NCBI RefSeq assembly: GCF_016865485.1
Contig: NZ_AP024452.1
Location: 2,316,501 to 2,380,500, forward strand
Origin: Luteitalea sp. TBR-22
GTDB taxonomy: Bacteria; Acidobacteriota; Vicinamibacteria; Vicinamibacterales; Vicinamibacteraceae
Reading direction: 5' to 3'
Length of the DNA stretch: 64,000 nucleotides
The position numbers and the translations under genes were made by a program. Positions 55,353 to 62,953 of the stretch are shown piece after piece (the stretch's first letter is position 1; every line of letters starts with the position of its first letter). The notes below the pieces were generated by a model. It was not told the origin of the DNA, made no database searches, and saw nothing but the letters and a program-made list of their open reading frames with translations.

Positions 55353-55416
55353 GCCCGAGGTCCGCTGCCCGGTGCCCGGCGCGCCCGGCGCACGCTGCCC
55401 GAGGTCCGCTGCCCGG
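55353..55416. repeat. GCCCG-rich heptamer cluster with a 20-bp direct repeat
   Basis: GCCCGAG-GTCCGCT-GCCCGG occurs at 55353-55372 and again at 55397-55416; between them GCCCGGT, GCCCGGC, (GC), GCCCGGC. All units keep a 7-bp register except for the GC insertion. Confidence 0.65.
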
Positions 55417-55526
55417 CGCCCGCGCCCGCCGCCCGATCTCGTCCGCAGCCTCGCGGCACTCGCATGACGCGTCGCGTCGTGGTCACGTCTGGACCGGGTG
55501 CTATCGTAGGAACTGCGCGACGCACG

Positions 55527-56222
55527 ATGTTCGACGTCTATCTGATCCCGATTGCCGCGGGCCGGCTCGAGCCCTACTGCGAACCCGCCGAGGACGCCGA
55601 ACCCCTCGAGCCGGACGTCGAGCGCGGACTGTTCCGCCGGCTCGCCGACCGGTTCCGCCACATGCTGGCCGAAGCCGAGCAGGAGCGTCGTCGTCGGGCC
55701 CGCGGAGAGGACCTGCCTGACGCGCCGACGTGGTGGGGACGCCTGCAGCAGCGCACCCTGCGCGGCGCCGCGGAGCACATCAACGAGCAGCGCCTCCTCT
55801 GGCACCTCCGCAAGCACACGCAGGCCCGGCTGCACCATCCCGACGACGTGCCGGGCGAGCAGGCGCTGCAGGTGATGCGCACCTCCCTGCGCAAGGACGG
55901 CGACCGGCACCTGCTGTGGCTGGTCACCACGACGATCCTGTTCGTCGCCTCGGGGGCGCTGGCGCTACTGCCCGGACCCAACGTGCTGGCGTACTTCCTC
56001 GGCTTCTTCGTCGTGGCGCGCTATCTCTCGTGGCGCGGCGCCCGCCACGGCCTGCGCGCGGTGATCTGGCACATGGCGCCGACGCCGGCCTTGTCGGAAC
56101 TGCGCGGCGCGCTCGACCTGCCCGGCGACGCGCGCGAGCCCATCGTCCTGGACATCGCCATGCGGCTGCGGCTCGAGGATCTCCCGTTGTTCGTGGCGCG
56201 CATGGTCCCGGCGCGCGCCTGA
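55527..56222 (+). CDS. Membrane protein, possibly Mit_KHE1-like
   Basis: 231 residues. Charged N-terminal half with helix-rich ERRRRARGEDLPDAPTWWGR and LLWHLRKHTQARLHHPDDV, then two membrane segments (~132-150 and ~155-172) joined by LLPGPNVLAYFLGFFVVARY, then a soluble tail. PGPN followed by an aromatic helix and W-R-x-x-G recalls the mitochondrial K+/H+ exchange-related family (PF10173), but this is tentative. ATG 55527; an in-frame ATG at 55464 would add 21 residues of low-complexity sequence. Confidence 0.5.
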   Translation: MFDVYLIPIAAGRLEPYCEPAEDAEPLEPDVERGLFRRLADRFRHMLAEAEQERRRRARGEDLPDAPTWWGRLQQRTLRGAAEHINEQRLLWHLRKHTQARLHHPDDVPGEQALQVMRTSLRKDGDRHLLWLVTTTILFVASGALALLPGPNVLAYFLGFFVVARYLSWRGARHGLRAVIWHMAPTPALSELRGALDLPGDAREPIVLDIAMRLRLEDLPLFVARMVPARA

Positions 56223-56250
56223 CGCCCTCGGCGCCATCCCATCCCTCGGC

Positions 56251-56256
56251 TACACT
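56251..56256 (+). promoter_or_regulatory. -10 box TACACT for a leaderless lpxD transcript
   Basis: TACACT ends 7 nt before the GTG at 56264, within the 41-bp gap after the preceding gene. Confidence 0.6.
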
Positions 56257-56263
56257 GCGCAGC

Positions 56264-57328
56264 GTGACGTTGCGCGACCTCGCCGAGCATCTGGGCTGCC
56301 GCCTCGAAGGGGACGGCGACCTGTCGATCACCCGGGTAGCCTCCCTGGAGACCGCCGGTCCGGGCGAGGTCTCCTTCTTTTCGAACCCGCGGTACGCCCG
56401 CACCCTCGCGACGACGCAGGCCTCGGCGGTGATTGCCGCCGAGGGCGTGCCCGTGCCCGAAGGCGTGGCCGCCCTCCGCACCGGGGAGCCCTACGTCGCG
56501 TTCGCGCGGGCCCTGGGCCTGCTGCACCCGCAGCCGGCTCCGCCGGTCGGCGTGCACCCGACGGCGGTCGTCGAGGCGGGCGTCGTGCTGGGGGAGGACG
56601 TGTCGATCGGGCCTTACGCGTGGATCGGCGCCGGGGCGGTCCTCGGGGCGCGCACGGTGGTCCGGGCGCATGCGACGGTCGGGGAAGGCGCCGTGCTGGG
56701 TGACGACTGCCTCCTGCACCCGCACGTGAGCATCCGCGAGCGCGTCACGCTCGGGCACCGGGTCGTGGTGCAGGACCATGCGGTCATCGGCAGCGACGGC
56801 TTCGGGTTCGCGGCCGACGCGACCGGGACGATGCTCAAGATCCCGCAGGTCGGCACGGTGGTGGTGGGCGACGACGTGGAGATCGGTGTGTCGACGGCGA
56901 TCGACCGGCCGCCGATCGGGGCCACGGTCATCGGGGCCGGCACCAAGATCGACAACCTGGTGCAGATCGGGCATGGCGTCGAACTGGGCGAGCGGGTGAT
57001 CCTCGTGTCGCAGGTGGGCATCGCCGGCAGCACCACCGTGGGGGCGGGGACGGTCCTGGCGGGACAGGTCGGGGTTGCCGGGCACCTGACGATCGGCAAG
57101 GGCGTGCGCGCCACCGCGCAGACGGGCATCCCGAACTCGCTGCCCGACAAGGCGTTCGTGTCCGGTTATCCGGCGATCGACAACCGCGACTGGCTCAAGT
57201 CGTCGGCGGTGTTCCGGACCCTGCCGGCGCTGCGCAAGCAGGTGGCCGACCTGCAGCGTCGGCTCGAGGCGCTCGAAGGCCGGCAGGAACCGGCCGCTGC
57301 AGGGGCTGAGGCCACCGGCGACGCCTGA
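56264..57328 (+). CDS. lpxD: UDP-3-O-(3-hydroxyacyl)glucosamine N-acyltransferase
   Basis: 354 residues. Third step of lipid A synthesis: adds the N-linked hydroxyacyl chain from acyl-ACP. N-terminal uridine-binding domain (TLRDLAEHLGCRLEGDGDLS, EVSFFSNPRYARTLATTQAS), then left-handed beta-helix hexapeptide repeats (~100-310), catalytic His in VQIGHGVELGE, and a C-terminal helix (~315-345, ALRKQVADLQRRLEALE). GTG start at 56264 supported by the TACACT box. Confidence 0.95.
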   Translation: MTLRDLAEHLGCRLEGDGDLSITRVASLETAGPGEVSFFSNPRYARTLATTQASAVIAAEGVPVPEGVAALRTGEPYVAFARALGLLHPQPAPPVGVHPTAVVEAGVVLGEDVSIGPYAWIGAGAVLGARTVVRAHATVGEGAVLGDDCLLHPHVSIRERVTLGHRVVVQDHAVIGSDGFGFAADATGTMLKIPQVGTVVVGDDVEIGVSTAIDRPPIGATVIGAGTKIDNLVQIGHGVELGERVILVSQVGIAGSTTVGAGTVLAGQVGVAGHLTIGKGVRATAQTGIPNSLPDKAFVSGYPAIDNRDWLKSSAVFRTLPALRKQVADLQRRLEALEGRQEPAAAGAEATGDA

Positions 57329-57330
57329 TC

Positions 57331-57376
57331 GTCCCAATCCTGTGGAGGGCAGGCACACTGCCTGCATAATTGGGAC
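57331..57376. promoter_or_regulatory. Nested palindrome with -10 CATAAT before the M16 protease operon
   Basis: Outer arms GTCCCAAT (57331-57338) / ATTGGGAC (57369-57376), inner arms GCAGGCA (57349-57355) / TGCCTGC (57359-57365) with a CAC loop. The element starts 2 bp past the lpxD stop and ends 1 bp before ATG 57378. CATAAT (57365-57370) ends 7 nt before that ATG, so the palindrome covers the promoter of a leaderless mRNA and could also end the lpxD transcript. Confidence 0.65.
57365..57370 (+). promoter_or_regulatory. -10 box CATAAT for leaderless M16 operon
   Basis: Seven nt before ATG 57378, inside the nested palindrome 57331-57376. First base departs from TAnnnT. Confidence 0.45.
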
Positions 57377-57377
57377 A

Positions 57378-58754
57378 ATGACACGCATGCTCGTTCGGCC
57401 CGTTGCGGCCGCCGCGCTGGCCGCCTGCGTCGTGGCCGGGGCGTTCGTGACGCCGACCCAGGCCACCTCGGTTCGGCCCCCGGCATTCAAGTTCGACGAC
57501 TACACGCTGCCCAACGGGCTGCGGGTCATCCTGCTCGAGGATCACTCGACGCCGATCGTGCACGTGACCCTCTGGTACCACGTGGGTTCCAAGGACGAGA
57601 AGCCGGGCCGCACCGGCTTCGCGCACCTGTTCGAGCACATGATGTTCAAGGGCAGCCGCAACGTGCAGCCCGAGGCGCACACCTCGTACATCGCGTCGGT
57701 GGGCGGGCAGAGCAATGCCTACACCACCGAGGACACCACGGTGTTCTGGCAGACGGTGCCGGCGCAGTACCTGCCGCTCACGCTGTGGCTCGAGGCCGAT
57801 CGCATGGCCTCGCTGCGCGTCGAGGAGTCGACCTTCAAGACCGAGCGCGAGGTCGTCAAGGAAGAGCGGCGGCAGCGGGTCGAGAACCAGCCGTACGGCC
57901 GGTTGTCGGAGATCATCTACGACAAGGCGTTCACCACGCACCCCTACAAGCACCCCGTGATCGGCAGCATGGCCGACCTCGAGGCGGCGAGCATCGACGA
58001 CGTGCGCGAGTTCCACCGCACGTACTACCGGCCCGACAACGCCCTGCTGGTGATCGCCGGCGACTTCGACCCCGCCATCGCCCGGCAGCTGGTGGAGAAG
58101 GAGTTCAGCAAGGTCGAGAAGCCGACCGGCACGGTGCCGCGCAACATCCCCGCCGAGCCGGCCCGCACCAGGGAACTGCGGGTGACGATCGAGGAAGACT
58201 GGCCGTTGCCGGCCGTGGTGGTCGCCTACCCGATCACCTACGACGGCAATCCCGACTCGTACCCGCTGCACATCGCCGCCAAGGTCCTCTCCGACGGCAC
58301 CAGTTCGCGCATCTACCAGCGACTGGTCTACAAGGAACGCCTGGCGCTCTCGGCCTTCGGTCAGGCCAACCTGATCGAGCATCCCAACCTGTTCTACGCC
58401 GTCGCGATCGTCGCGCCCGGCCGCACGCCGGAGCAGGTGGCCTCGGCGCTCATCGAGGAGATGGACAAGCTGGTGAAGGAACCGATCAGCGAGCGCGAGC
58501 TGCAGCGGAGCAAGAACCAGTTCGCCCGCGACTACGTGCTCGGACGCCAGACCGTGCAGCAGAAGGCCGGCGTCCTCGCCCATGCCGTGGTGCTGCACAA
58601 GGGCGACGTCGGGACCGCCGACGGCGAGTTCGACATCTTCCAGAAGATGACCGCCGCCGACGTCCAGCGCGTCGCGAAGACCTATTTCACGCCGCAGAGC
58701 CGCATGGTGCTCACGGTGATGCCGCGGGGCCAGCGCTCCGGAGGTGGCCAGTGA
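57378..58754 (+). CDS. M16-family zinc metallopeptidase, catalytic subunit
   Basis: 458 residues. Signal peptide (~1-30). Inverted zinc motif HLFEHMMF (HxxEH) near residue 90 with the third ligand Glu in EREVVKEERR ~75 residues later; second, inactive M16 half from ~200 (YYRPDNALLVIAGDFD) with the R/Y pair RIYQRLVYKERLALS. Pitrilysin-type peptidase of the periplasm. The next gene, joined by TGATG, encodes the non-catalytic partner, as in bacterial heterodimeric M16B pairs. Lies between lpxD and lpxB. Confidence 0.93.
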   Translation: MTRMLVRPVAAAALAACVVAGAFVTPTQATSVRPPAFKFDDYTLPNGLRVILLEDHSTPIVHVTLWYHVGSKDEKPGRTGFAHLFEHMMFKGSRNVQPEAHTSYIASVGGQSNAYTTEDTTVFWQTVPAQYLPLTLWLEADRMASLRVEESTFKTEREVVKEERRQRVENQPYGRLSEIIYDKAFTTHPYKHPVIGSMADLEAASIDDVREFHRTYYRPDNALLVIAGDFDPAIARQLVEKEFSKVEKPTGTVPRNIPAEPARTRELRVTIEEDWPLPAVVVAYPITYDGNPDSYPLHIAAKVLSDGTSSRIYQRLVYKERLALSAFGQANLIEHPNLFYAVAIVAPGRTPEQVASALIEEMDKLVKEPISERELQRSKNQFARDYVLGRQTVQQKAGVLAHAVVLHKGDVGTADGEFDIFQKMTAADVQRVAKTYFTPQSRMVLTVMPRGQRSGGGQ

Positions 58755-60235
58755 TGCGGCAGTCCCTGCAGGCCCTCTTCATCGGGGCGATTGCCGTCCT
58801 GGTCGCCGTCAGCTCGCCGCTGTGCGCGCAGGAGCGTCCGCCGCGCCCGCTCGCGGCCCGCGACATCAAGATCCCGCCGTACGAGATCCGCACGCTGTCC
58901 AACGGCCTCCGCGTGGTGGTCGTGTCGCAGAACGAGCAGCCGGCCGTGAGCCTCCGCCTGCTGGTCAAGGCCGGGTCGGCGCAGGATCCGGTGGGCAAGC
59001 CCGGCGTCGCGGCGATGGTCGGCGCGCTGCTCGACCAGGGCACGAAGACGCGATCGTCCGAGCAGATCTCCGACACCATAGACTACGTCGGCGGCGCGCT
59101 CGGATCGGGCGCGGGCACCGACCTCTCGTACGTCAACATCCTGGTCCTCAAGGACAGCTTCGACCTCGCGCTCGACCTCGTGTCCGAGGTGGTGCAGGCG
59201 CCCTCGTTCCCGCAGGAGGAACTCGACCGCGTCCGCGAGCAGGCCCTCTCGGCGATGGGGGTCAACATGCAGGACCCCGAGTTCGTCGCCGACGCGGTCA
59301 TCGACCGCCTCGTCTACGGCTTCCATCCCTACGGACTGCCCGGCAACGGCACGCCCGACTCGCTGCGCAGCATCACGCGCGACGACCTGGTGGCGTTCCA
59401 CAAGGCGTGGTTCTCGCCCAACAACGCGATGATCGCGGTGGTCGGCGACGTCAGCGTGGAGGAGGCCTTTGCCGGGGTGGAGCGCGCGTTCGGCAAGTGG
59501 GCGCCGCACGACCCGCCGGCCATCACCGTCAGCGAGGTGCCCGAGCCGACGCGGCGCGTGGTGCTCGTCGATCGTCCCAACGCGGTGCAGACCGAGATCC
59601 GCGCCGGGCACGTCGCCATCCCGCGCAAGCACGAGGACTACATGTCGCTCAACCTCGCCACCAAGATCCTCGGCGGCGAGGGCGCCAACCGGCTCCAGAA
59701 CGTGCTGCGGTCCGAGAAGGGGCTGACCTACGGGGCGTCGGCCGACATGGACGCGTTCAAGCAGGCCGGATCGATCATCGCCGAGACCGACACGCAGACG
59801 TCAACGACCGGCGAGGCGCTCCGGTTGGCCATCGACGAGTTCTGGCGGCTGGTCCGCGAGCCGGTCGGCGATCGTGAGCTGATGGGCGCGCAGGCCTACC
59901 TGGCTGGCAGCTTCCCGCTCAGCATCGAGACGCCCGACGAGATCGCGCTGCAGGTGCTGAACCTGCTGTTCTACGACCTCGACGTCAAGGACCTCGAGAC
60001 CTACCGGGACCGGGTGAACGCGGTCACCAGCGACGACATCCAGCGCGTGTCGCGGCAGTTCATCAAACCGGGGCGGCTGTCGATCGTGCTGGTCGGCGAC
60101 GCGCGCCAGGTGCTGCCGCAGCTCGAGGCCGTCGGCATCGACAACGTCGAGGTCCTGCCGCTGGCGGACGTCGACCTGACCAGCCCGTCGCTGCGCCGCA
60201 AGGGCGCCGCGCCTGCCCTGGCGCCAGGACGCTAG
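58754..60235 (+). CDS. M16-family peptidase-like, non-catalytic subunit
   Basis: 493 residues. Signal peptide (~1-25, SSPLCAQ). The position of HxxEH reads GVAAMVGALLDQG, so no zinc site. Second-half landmarks are kept: ANRLQNVLRSEKGLTYGASA (R/Y pair that grips the substrate C-terminus) and FHKAWFSPNNAMIAVVGDVS. Partner of the upstream subunit in an M16B heterodimer. ATG 58754 in the TGA of the previous gene; GTG 58751 is one codon earlier. Confidence 0.92.
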   Translation: MRQSLQALFIGAIAVLVAVSSPLCAQERPPRPLAARDIKIPPYEIRTLSNGLRVVVVSQNEQPAVSLRLLVKAGSAQDPVGKPGVAAMVGALLDQGTKTRSSEQISDTIDYVGGALGSGAGTDLSYVNILVLKDSFDLALDLVSEVVQAPSFPQEELDRVREQALSAMGVNMQDPEFVADAVIDRLVYGFHPYGLPGNGTPDSLRSITRDDLVAFHKAWFSPNNAMIAVVGDVSVEEAFAGVERAFGKWAPHDPPAITVSEVPEPTRRVVLVDRPNAVQTEIRAGHVAIPRKHEDYMSLNLATKILGGEGANRLQNVLRSEKGLTYGASADMDAFKQAGSIIAETDTQTSTTGEALRLAIDEFWRLVREPVGDRELMGAQAYLAGSFPLSIETPDEIALQVLNLLFYDLDVKDLETYRDRVNAVTSDDIQRVSRQFIKPGRLSIVLVGDARQVLPQLEAVGIDNVEVLPLADVDLTSPSLRRKGAAPALAPGR

Positions 60236-60241
60236 CCGGCC

Positions 60242-61387
60242 GTGCCCGGCGTGATGATCTCCTGCGGGGAGCCCTCGGGCGACCTGTACGCTGGCGCCCT
60301 GGCCTCGGCGCTGCGCGCCCAGGCCCCCGGCGTCGAGGTGTTCGGCTTCGGCGGGCCGCGCCTGGCGGCGGCCGGCGGGCAGCTCCTCGGGTCGTACGAG
60401 GGGCTGGCCGTGACCGGGCTGTCCGAGGTGCTGCGCACGCTGCCGCGCACCTGGCGCATGTATCGCCACCTCGTCGACCAGGCGATCCGGCGTCGGCCCG
60501 ACGTGTTCGTCGCCATCGACTTCGCTGACTTCAACTTCCGCCTCGGCCAGGCGCTGCACGCGCGCGGCATCCCCGTCGTGTACTACATCGGGCCGCAACT
60601 CTGGGCCTGGCGGCCGGGCCGCATGCAGGTGATCAAGCGGTTTGCCGACCGCGTCCTGGTCATCTTCCCGTTCGAGCAGCCGCTCTACGAACAGGCCGGC
60701 GTGCCGGTGGAGTTCGTCGGGCACCCGCTCATCGACCTCATCGACAGGCACCTGGGACGCGACCCGTTGCTCACGCAGCACGGCCTGTCGCACGACGCGC
60801 GCACCATCGCGCTCCTGCCGGGGAGCCGCCGCAACGAGGTCGCCAGCACGCTGCCGACGCTGCTCGAGGCCTGCGGGCGGCTGCGCGAGGCCGAGCCCGA
60901 CCTGCAGTTCCTGGTCGCCCGCGCGCCCGGACTGCCCGACGAGCTGTTCGAGCCCGCGCGCCGCAGCCACCTGCCGATCGGGTTGCATGCCGGCGACACC
61001 GACGCGGTGCTCGCCGCCAGCGACGCGGTGATCACCGCCTCGGGCACGGCCACCGTGCAGACCGCGCTGCATGGCAAGCCGATGGTCATCGTGTATCGCT
61101 TGTCGCCACTCACGTATCGGCTCGGTCGCCCGTTCGTCAAGGTCGACACCTTCGGCATGGTGAACCTGATTGCCGGCCGCCGGATCGTGCCGGAACTGAT
61201 TCAGGACGATTTCACGGCCGATCGGGTCTGCGACGAGACGCTGCGGATCCTTCGGGACACGGTCTATGCCGACCGCATGCGCGTCGACCTGGCCGGCGTC
61301 GTGCAAGCGCTCGGTGGGAGCGGAGCGTCGGCGCGGGCCGCGCGTGCCGTGCTCGAGGTGGCCGCGGCCGGCGCGGCGCAGACGTGA
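60242..61387 (+). CDS. lpxB: Lipid-A-disaccharide synthase
   Basis: 381 residues. Joins UDP-diacylglucosamine and lipid X into the lipid A disaccharide. VMISCGEPSGDLYAGAL at the N-terminus, GFGGPRLAAAGGQ, VTGLSEVLRTLPR, DFADFNFRLGQALHARGIPV, YYIGPQLWAWRPGRM, VEFVGHPL, IALLPGSRRNEV and ASGTATVQTALHGKPMVIVYR follow the family from end to end. GT19/GT-B fold, peripheral on the inner membrane. GTG at 60242, 6 bp after the M16 stop, so one operon. Confidence 0.96.
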   Translation: MPGVMISCGEPSGDLYAGALASALRAQAPGVEVFGFGGPRLAAAGGQLLGSYEGLAVTGLSEVLRTLPRTWRMYRHLVDQAIRRRPDVFVAIDFADFNFRLGQALHARGIPVVYYIGPQLWAWRPGRMQVIKRFADRVLVIFPFEQPLYEQAGVPVEFVGHPLIDLIDRHLGRDPLLTQHGLSHDARTIALLPGSRRNEVASTLPTLLEACGRLREAEPDLQFLVARAPGLPDELFEPARRSHLPIGLHAGDTDAVLAASDAVITASGTATVQTALHGKPMVIVYRLSPLTYRLGRPFVKVDTFGMVNLIAGRRIVPELIQDDFTADRVCDETLRILRDTVYADRMRVDLAGVVQALGGSGASARAARAVLEVAAAGAAQT

Positions 61388-61400
61388 GGACACGCGACTG

Positions 61401-61955
61401 ATGCGACGACACCTGATCCGAGCGGGGTGGGGCGTGCTGTTGGGGATGGTGCTGTCGATGGCCCCCCTCGCCTGGAGCCATCCCGCGGCTTCCGTGGTGG
61501 TGCCACTCACCCTGGCCCAACTCGTCGAGGCGGCAGACCTCATCGTGGACGGCACCATCGAGGACGTGCGCGTGGTGGCCGGGCCGGACGGCGCCGAGCG
61601 CATGGTGCTCGTGCGCGGTGCGGCGGCGGCCTGGAAAGGCGAGGTCGACGGCCCGGTCTACGTGCGGCTCGCCGGCGGCAGGCTCGGCACGACCGAGACC
61701 CGCGTGCCGGGCGTGCCGGCGGTGGCCGACGGCGAGCGCTACGCCTGGTTTCTGGTCGCACACCCGCGCGGCGGTTACAGCGTCGTCGGCCTGTACCAGG
61801 GCGCACTGCGCGTGACCGCCGGACCCGACGGCGGGCTGCGCGTGCTCGCGCCGGCGACGACGGCCGGACCACGCGGTGACGTCGCCAGGCTGCCGCGCCC
61901 GATCGAGGAGATCGAGGCGCAGGTCCGCACGCTGCTCGCCGGGGGACAGCCGTGA
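61401..61955 (+). CDS. Exported protein of unknown function upstream of a matrixin-like protease
   Basis: 184 residues. Signal peptide (~1-30, LIRAGWGVLLGMVLSMAPLAWS). Then LTLAQLVEAADLIVDGTIED, a segment seen in secreted acidobacterial proteins next to M10-type proteases, and beta-rich sequence (EVDGPVYVRLAGGRLGTTE, GERYAWFLVAHPRGGYSVVG). Family not named; the pairing and GTGA overlap with the next gene suggest a dedicated partner or inhibitor. ATG 61401 chosen for the signal peptide. Confidence 0.6.
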   Translation: MRRHLIRAGWGVLLGMVLSMAPLAWSHPAASVVVPLTLAQLVEAADLIVDGTIEDVRVVAGPDGAERMVLVRGAAAAWKGEVDGPVYVRLAGGRLGTTETRVPGVPAVADGERYAWFLVAHPRGGYSVVGLYQGALRVTAGPDGGLRVLAPATTAGPRGDVARLPRPIEEIEAQVRTLLAGGQP

Positions 61956-62953
61956 GACCTTCCCGCGTCCATGCCGCGCTGGTCGCGCTCATCGCCCTCG
62001 CTGCCGCGGCGCCGACGTCGGCCTACCTGAAGTTCGGCTACACCATCGGGACGCGCTCGCTGGTGCTGAAGTGGCCCGACGCCGCGCCGGTGACCTACGT
62101 GGTCGGGTCGCGCGGTACGGCGACGGTGACCGGCGCCGAGTTCCGCGAGACGGTGGCCCGCTCGTTCGCCACGTGGGAAGGCGTGCCGAGCGCGAGCATC
62201 CGCTTCGCGAGCGGCGGCGTCACCGACCGGGACCTCGCCGACAACGACGGCGTCACCCAGCTCGCCTTCGCGAGCCGGCCGGAACTCGATCGCACGCTCG
62301 GCGCAACCAGCTACACGATCGACGTCGCCACGGGCACCCTTCTCGAGGCCGACGTGTTCTTCAACGCGGCCTTCCCCTGGTCGGTCGCCCCGACAGGGCA
62401 GGCCGGGCGCTTCGACCTCGAATCGATCGCCACCCACGAGGTCGGTCATCTCGTCGGGCTCGGGCATTCGGCGCTCGGCGAGACCGAGCAGGTCGGCTCG
62501 GGACGACGCGTGCTCTCGGCCGGCGCGGTGATGTTCCCGATCGCCTTCGCCCCCGGCAACGTCGATGGCCGCCGCCTGCTGCCCGACGACATCGCCGGCA
62601 TCTCGGACATCTACCCCGACGCCGGCTTCCGCGCCGCGACGGGCAGCATCTCGGGGCGCGTCGTCAAGGGCGGGCTCGGGGTGTACGGCGCGCACGTCGT
62701 GGCGATGCACCTGCGCACGGGCGCGCTCGTCGGCGGCTTCACGCTCGACGAGAGCGGCGGCTTCGTGCTGGCGGGCATCGAGCCCGGGCCGGTGGTGCTG
62801 CGCGTCGAGCCGCTCGACGACGCCGACGTGACCAGCTTCATCGACGGGCCGCGCGTCGATGCCAACTTCCGCGTGGCGTTCTCGGACAAGGCGATCTTCG
62901 TGCCCAAGGGTGGCAACGTGCCGAGCATCACGATCGACGTGGTGGCCAAGTGA
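61952..62953 (+). CDS. Matrixin-like (M10/metzincin) secreted metalloprotease
   Basis: 333 residues. Signal peptide (~1-25). Catalytic zinc site THEVGHLVGLGHSALG is HExxHxxGxxH, with a Met-turn about 30 residues later (AGAVMFPIAFAPG), as in matrixins. Pro-region switch not obvious. Residues ~230-333 form a carboxypeptidase-regulatory-like beta domain (GSISGRVVKGGLGVYGAHVVA, FTLDESGGFVLAGIEPG). GTG start in the stop of the preceding gene. Acts outside the inner membrane, degrading proteins. Confidence 0.85.
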   Translation: MRPSRVHAALVALIALAAAAPTSAYLKFGYTIGTRSLVLKWPDAAPVTYVVGSRGTATVTGAEFRETVARSFATWEGVPSASIRFASGGVTDRDLADNDGVTQLAFASRPELDRTLGATSYTIDVATGTLLEADVFFNAAFPWSVAPTGQAGRFDLESIATHEVGHLVGLGHSALGETEQVGSGRRVLSAGAVMFPIAFAPGNVDGRRLLPDDIAGISDIYPDAGFRAATGSISGRVVKGGLGVYGAHVVAMHLRTGALVGGFTLDESGGFVLAGIEPGPVVLRVEPLDDADVTSFIDGPRVDANFRVAFSDKAIFVPKGGNVPSITIDVVAK

